Positions 60,227 through 64,000 of a DNA stretch of 64,000 nt are shown here, one piece after another (the stretch's first letter is position 1; each line of letters opens with the position of its first letter). A model generated the notes under the pieces. The model worked only from the letters and a program-made list of their open reading frames with translations. It made no database searches and was not told where the DNA came from. Source of the stretch: Pseudomonas hydrolytica. Its GTDB lineage: Bacteria > Pseudomonadota > Gammaproteobacteria > Pseudomonadales > Pseudomonadaceae. Where the stretch lies: the NCBI RefSeq assembly GCF_021495345.1, contig NZ_CP099397.1, forward strand, positions 2,480,001-2,544,000, written 5' to 3'. The position numbers were made by a program, and so were the translations under genes.

Positions 60227-60559
60227 TTAGTTCTGGTTCCGGCAGCCTGTCCCGGCTACCCGGTATTCCAGAATATTCAGATTGCCGTTGGAATCCTCGT
60301 ATGTCATCTGGGCCGGCATCACGCCACAGCTCGCATCCGTAGGGGTGCTGGCTACGACCTTGGCGATGTCAAGCTTCATGCCATAGCGGTAGTGAACGAC
60401 TTCGGGACGATTCTTCCCGTTAGTCGCAGCATACTCTTGCATGGCCTGTTCATTGGCTTGAATCATCCGACCATAAACACGATCAGCGCCACCTTCTGCA
60501 ATGGCTGCAGAAGAAATAGCCATAATTGTAAATGCGGCAACAGCGTTGAGGGTTTTCAT
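60227..60559 (-). CDS. DUF2790 periplasmic protein with PtrA-like N-terminus
   Basis: A 110-residue secreted protein: signal MKTLNAVAAFTIMAISSAAIA, then AEGGADRVYGRMIQANEQAM (the PtrA-N motif), then VVHYRYGMKLDIAKV and CGVMPAQMTYEDSNGNLNILEYRVAGTGC, the DUF2790 domain with two conserved Cys. GGAG lies before the ATG at 60559. A CopR-like box is upstream (60629). Function unknown; it joins two small copper-regulon modules in one protein. Confidence 0.85.
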   Translation of the reverse strand: MKTLNAVAAFTIMAISSAAIAEGGADRVYGRMIQANEQAMQEYAATNGKNRPEVVHYRYGMKLDIAKVVASTPTDASCGVMPAQMTYEDSNGNLNILEYRVAGTGCRNQN

Positions 60560-60628
60560 ATTCAATCACTCCTTCCAAGTAGTAATTTGAATATACCCTC
60601 GTAACCTGTCACAAAAATGAAGTCAAAA

Positions 60629-60642
60629 TTACATCGTCGTAA
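60629..60642 (-). promoter_or_regulatory. CopR-box-like motif before DUF2790 gene
   Basis: On the minus strand TTACGACGATGTAA, 70 bases upstream of the DUF2790 ATG. Confidence 0.65.
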
Positions 60643-60659
60643 TGCTGTTTGTGCTGCTA

Positions 60660-60696
60660 CTCAGGTGAGCCGCACTTGGTGTGCGGCTCACCTGAG
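60660..60696. terminator. Long inverted repeat after cusA
   Basis: A 16-bp perfect stem CTCAGGTGAGCCGCAC / GTGCGGCTCACCTGAG with loop TTGGT, 9 bases after the cusA stop. It ends the cusBA transcript; it has no clear T-run. Confidence 0.8.
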
Positions 60697-60705
60697 CGTC
60701 TGGAG

Positions 60706-63700
60706 TTACAGCGCCTGCGGAGCGCGAACTATTCCTGTGCGCTGTCTTCGCATCAGCCAGTAGGCTGCCGGCAAGACCAGCATGGACATCAGCGGGGCAG
60801 TGATCATGCCGCCAACCATGGGGGCGGCAATGCGCTTCATCACCTCTGAACCCGCTCCACCGCCCCAGAGAATGGGCAGCAGGCCGGCGATGATTACGGC
60901 AACCGTCATCACCTTGGGACGGACACGCAGCACCGCGCCTTCCCGAATGGCCTCGAGCAGGGCCGGATCACCGCTGCGTCCGGAGTCCAGCCGAGCATGC
61001 CAGGCGTTCTTCAGATACAACAGCATGATCACCCCGAACTCGGCCGAGACGCCGGCCAGGGCAATGAAGCCGACCCCAGTGGCCACCGACAAGTTGAAGC
61101 CGAACCAATAGAGCAGCCAGATGCCCCCCGACAGGGCGAAGGGCAGGGTGGCCATGATCAGAAGGGCCTCGCTGAAGCGGCTGAAGGTCAGGTAGAGCAG
61201 CACGAAGATAATCAACAAGGTCGCCGGCACCACCCAGGACAGCCGCGCATTGGCGCGCTCCAGGTACTCGAACTGACCGGAGTAAGAAACGGTCATGCCA
61301 GCGTCGAGTTGTACCCGCTCAGCTACGCGTTGCTGTAGCTCACGTACGGTCGATGCCAGGTCGCGCCCACGGACATCAACATAGACCCAGCCGGACAGGC
61401 GCCCGTTCTCGCTGCGTAGCATCGGCGGCCCTTCGGTCAGGCTAACCTGGGCGACGGTGCCCAAGGTGATCTGCTGGCCGGCAGGGGTGAGGATCGGCAT
61501 ACGCCTTAGCGCCTGGGGACTGTCCCGCCACTCCTTGGGATAGCGCAGGTTAATCGGAAAGCGGGCCAGTCCTTCGACCGTCTCGCCGATATTGCTGCCG
61601 CCAATGGCACCCGATACCACCGCCTGTACGTCTGCAATGCTCAGGCCGTAGCGTGCCGCGGCCAGGCGATCGGTCTGGATATCCACATAGCGTCCGCCGG
61701 TGAGGCGCTCTGCCAGCGCGGAGCTCACCCCAGGTACGTCTTTGGCCACCGTCTCGATATCGCGAGTAATGCGCTCGATATCGACCAGGGAGGTTCCAGA
61801 GACCTTTACGCCGATTGGGCTCTTGATCCCCGTGGCCAGCATGTCGATGCGATTGCGAATTGGCGGCACCCAGATGTTGGACAGCCCTGGGACTTTCACC
61901 GCCCGATCCAACTCCTCAATCAGCTTCTCCGGCGTCATTCCCGCGCGCCATTGTTCGCGCGGCTTGAATTGCACGGTGGTCTCGAACATTTCCAGCGGCG
62001 CCGGATCGGTAGCTGTCTCCGCTCGCCCGGCTTTGCCAAATACCCGGGCCACCTCCGGCACCGTGAGGATCATGCGGTTGGTTTGCTGCAGCAGCTGGGT
62101 TGCCTTGCTCGCCGGCAAACCGGGCAGGGCCGAAGGCATGTACAACAGATCGCCTTCGTCCATGGGCGGCAGGAACTCTCCTCCGAGTCTGCTGAGGGGC
62201 CACAGACTGGACACAAAGACCAGCACGGCCAGCGCCAAGGTCACCTTGGGCCAGGCCAGCACCCACTCCAGCACCGGCCGGTATGCGCCGATCAGCCAGC
62301 GGTTCAAGGGGTTTTGCTGTTCGCTGGGGATATGCCCACGAATCCAGTAGCCCATTAGCACCGGTACGAGGGTGACTGAGAGGCCGGCAGCAGCGGCCAT
62401 GGCATAGGTCTTGGTAAAGGCCAGCGGGCCAAACAGCCGTCCTTCCTGGGCCTCCAGGGTAAAGACCGGGAGGAACGATAGGGTGATGATCAGCAGGCTG
62501 AAGAAGAGTGCCGGCCCGACCTCGGCCGCGGCTTCGCCGATGACTCGCCAGTGCGCCTCACCCTGGAGCGGTTCATTGGGGTGCCGCGCCTTCCAGGCCT
62601 CGATGTGCTTGTGCGCGTTCTCGATCATCACCACGGCGGCATCGACCATGGCGCCGATGGCGATGGCGATCCCGCCGAGCGACATGATGTTGGCATTGAC
62701 GCCCTGGTAGCGCATGACGATGAAGGCCATCAGGATGCCCAGGGGCAGGGTGATGATCGCAACCAGAGACGAGCGCAGGTGCCAGAGAAAGATCAGGCAA
62801 ACCAAGGCAACCACCACGAACTCTTCCAGCAGCTTGTAGCTGAGGTTGTCGATGGCACGGTCGATCAGTTGCGAACGGTCATAGGTAGTGACCACTTCGA
62901 CGCCGGCGGGCAGGCTGGCTTTCAGGCTGTCCAGCTTGGTCTTCACGGCAGCGATGGTGTCACGGGCATTCTTGCCGGAGCGCAGGATGACCACGCCACC
63001 GACCACTTCACCCTGGCCGTCCAATTCGGCAATGCCGCGACGCATCTCTGGCCCCAGTTGAATGGTGGCCACCTGGCCTAGCAGCACCGGAATTCCGCTA
63101 GCCGAAGCTCGCAGCGGCACATTGCGAAAATCATCCAGGCTCTCCAAATAGCCCGAGGCCCGCACCATGTACTCGCGCTCCGCCAGCTCCAGAATGGCGC
63201 CGCCGGTTTCCTGGTTGGCGCTCTTCAGCGCCGCTTCGACTTCCTGCTGAGTTACCCCGTAAGCCACCAACTTCTGCGGATCGAGCAGCACCTGATACTG
63301 CTTGACCATGCCGCCGAGGGTGGCCACCTCGGCCACGTTGGGCAGGCTCTTGAGCTCGTACTTGAGAAACCAGTCCTGCATCGCACGCAGCTGGGACAGG
63401 TCATGCTGGCCGCTGCGGTCGACCAATGCGTACTGATAGATCCAGCCCACGCCGGTGGCATCCGGGCCCAGAGTGGTGGTGACGCCCTCCGGCAGGCGTT
63501 CCTGGGCCTGGTTGAGGTACTCCAGCACGCGCGAGCGCGCCCAGTAGAGATCGGTGTCGTCCTCGAACAGCACATAGACGAAGGAGTCGCCGAAGAACGA
63601 GTAGCCGCGCACCGTCTTCGCCCCCGGGACCGAGAGCATCGTGGTGGCCAGCGGATAGGTCACCTGGTTCTCGACGATCTGCGGCGCCTGGCCGGGAAAG

Positions 63701-63855
63701 CTGGTTCTGATGATGACCTGGGTGTCTGAGAGATCCGGCAACGCGTCCACCGGCGTGTTGCGCAACGACCAGATCCCTAAAGCGGTGATGAACAGGGTCG
63801 CCAGCAGCACCAGGAAGCGGTTGCCTATCGACCAGTAGATCAGGCGCGCGATCAT
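60706..63855 (-). CDS. cusA: CusA, HME-type RND copper/silver efflux pump
   Basis: A 1049-residue resistance-nodulation-division pump, heavy-metal subgroup. The N-terminus ([25 protein letters not shown]), [15 protein letters not shown], the periplasmic docking loops with Met residues, and the TM4 region [19 protein letters not shown] identify CusA/SilA-type Cu(I)/Ag(I) exporters. It takes copper from the periplasm through CusB to an outer-membrane channel. Its ATG overlaps the cusB stop (ATGA). cusC is not in the window. Confidence 0.95.
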   Translation of the reverse strand: MIARLIYWSIGNRFLVLLATLFITALGIWSLRNTPVDALPDLSDTQVIIRTSFPGQAPQIVENQVTYPLATTMLSVPGAKTVRGYSFFGDSFVYVLFEDDTDLYWARSRVLEYLNQAQERLPEGVTTTLGPDATGVGWIYQYALVDRSGQHDLSQLRAMQDWFLKYELKSLPNVAEVATLGGMVKQYQVLLDPQKLVAYGVTQQEVEAALKSANQETGGAILELAEREYMVRASGYLESLDDFRNVPLRASASGIPVLLGQVATIQLGPEMRRGIAELDGQGEVVGGVVILRSGKNARDTIAAVKTKLDSLKASLPAGVEVVTTYDRSQLIDRAIDNLSYKLLEEFVVVALVCLIFLWHLRSSLVAIITLPLGILMAFIVMRYQGVNANIMSLGGIAIAIGAMVDAAVVMIENAHKHIEAWKARHPNEPLQGEAHWRVIGEAAAEVGPALFFSLLIITLSFLPVFTLEAQEGRLFGPLAFTKTYAMAAAAGLSVTLVPVLMGYWIRGHIPSEQQNPLNRWLIGAYRPVLEWVLAWPKVTLALAVLVFVSSLWPLSRLGGEFLPPMDEGDLLYMPSALPGLPASKATQLLQQTNRMILTVPEVARVFGKAGRAETATDPAPLEMFETTVQFKPREQWRAGMTPEKLIEELDRAVKVPGLSNIWVPPIRNRIDMLATGIKSPIGVKVSGTSLVDIERITRDIETVAKDVPGVSSALAERLTGGRYVDIQTDRLAAARYGLSIADVQAVVSGAIGGSNIGETVEGLARFPINLRYPKEWRDSPQALRRMPILTPAGQQITLGTVAQVSLTEGPPMLRSENGRLSGWVYVDVRGRDLASTVRELQQRVAERVQLDAGMTVSYSGQFEYLERANARLSWVVPATLLIIFVLLYLTFSRFSEALLIMATLPFALSGGIWLLYWFGFNLSVATGVGFIALAGVSAEFGVIMLLYLKNAWHARLDSGRSGDPALLEAIREGAVLRVRPKVMTVAVIIAGLLPILWGGGAGSEVMKRIAAPMVGGMITAPLMSMLVLPAAYWLMRRQRTGIVRAPQAL

Positions 63856-64000
63856 GGCTGCTCTCCTTGCTTGTCGAGCCGCTCTATTTGCAAGCCGGAG
63901 TCCGTCTGACGAGCGCCGATGCGTACGTGATCCCCGGGATTGAGTCCCGCAGCTACTTCAGGGCTGGCCAGCGGAAATGCCATGGTCATGCCGGGCATGT
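63852..64000 (-). CDS. cusB: CusB-type membrane-fusion protein, C-terminal part (runs off window)
   Basis: Only the last 49 codons are visible: [30 protein letters not shown] and a Gly/Asp/Gln tail, then the stop overlapping cusA. The M-x2-M-x-M motif and the following segment match the CusF-like copper-binding domain that some CusB proteins carry at the C-terminus. The rest of the gene, upstream on the minus strand, is outside the window. Confidence 0.85.
   Translation of the reverse strand, partial: MPGMTMAFPLASPEVAAGLNPGDHVRIGARQTDSGLQIERLDKQGEQP

Overview
The window reads as a Pseudomonas chromosome segment: G+C-rich, with AGGAG-type ribosome sites and tightly overlapping operons. Positions 1-16.6 kb resemble the stationary-phase and desiccation stress cluster found near katE in the P. 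aeruginosa lineage. From about 16.7 kb to the right-hand end it is accessory DNA (mobile genes, anti-phage defence, arsenic and copper resistance), and the window ends before any clear return to core genes.

Region 1 (1-16.6 kb): the 3' part of a large-subunit catalase (katE); a cysteine-rich copper-storage-type protein; small membrane and unknown proteins; a caa3-type terminal oxidase operon (coxB with a fused cytochrome c, a subunit I+III fusion, a small membrane protein and ctaG); DUF2231 and CopD-like membrane proteins; and a run of stress proteins (ClpP-like, PA2169-type four-helix proteins, a Rieske/FAD oxidoreductase, a KGG-repeat protein, YciE-like and ferritin-like proteins).

Region 2 (16.7-33.8 kb): a markedly AT-richer tniA-tniB-tniQ transposition operon lies beside a convergent small gene and the divergent tnpT/tnpS cointegrate-resolution pair of the Tn4651 type. 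Next come a cysteine-cluster protein, a DEDDh exonuclease and a complete four-gene type II CBASS anti-phage operon (cap5 HNH-SAVED effector, CD-NTase, cap2 E1/E2, cap3 JAMM protease). After these are unknown and toxin-antitoxin-like genes: an orphan Xre/ParS-type antitoxin, BPSL0761 family, AbrB, XRE and an AbiEi-like wHTH protein. No Tn3-type transposase and no serine resolvase are visible, so the pairing of TniABQ with TnpS/TnpT is the most unusual mobile feature.

Region 3 (33.8-43.9 kb): an ACR3/SBF-type arsenic permease, then an arsenic operon on the minus strand (arsC-arsR-arsC-acr3-arsH-phosphatase-gapdh-arsJ) covering arsenite export, arsenate reduction and the 1-arseno-3-phosphoglycerate route. 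A CDF transporter-dsbB-dsbA-methyltransferase operon behind a CadR/PbrR-like operator follows. This block is bracketed by two decayed copies of one gene junction (AbiEi-like gene 3' end and sensor-kinase 3' end), which suggests insertion or duplication.

Region 4 (43.9-64 kb): a copper-resistance island: copRS, two CopI cupredoxins, a Cu-type P-ATPase, a four-helix copper-binding protein, CopZ behind a CueR-type operator, a bufferin operon (bufABC), PtrA-like periplasmic proteins, copA, a Met/His-rich protein, copB, a cytochrome c with a His-rich tail, CopG, DUF305 and DUF2790 proteins, and cusBA (cusB runs off the window). At least eight copies of a CopR-box-like motif (T[T/G]AC....TGTA[A/G]) sit in front of these genes and suggest one CopRS regulon including the bufferins. 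All family assignments come from reading motifs and remembered family features; no database search was run.
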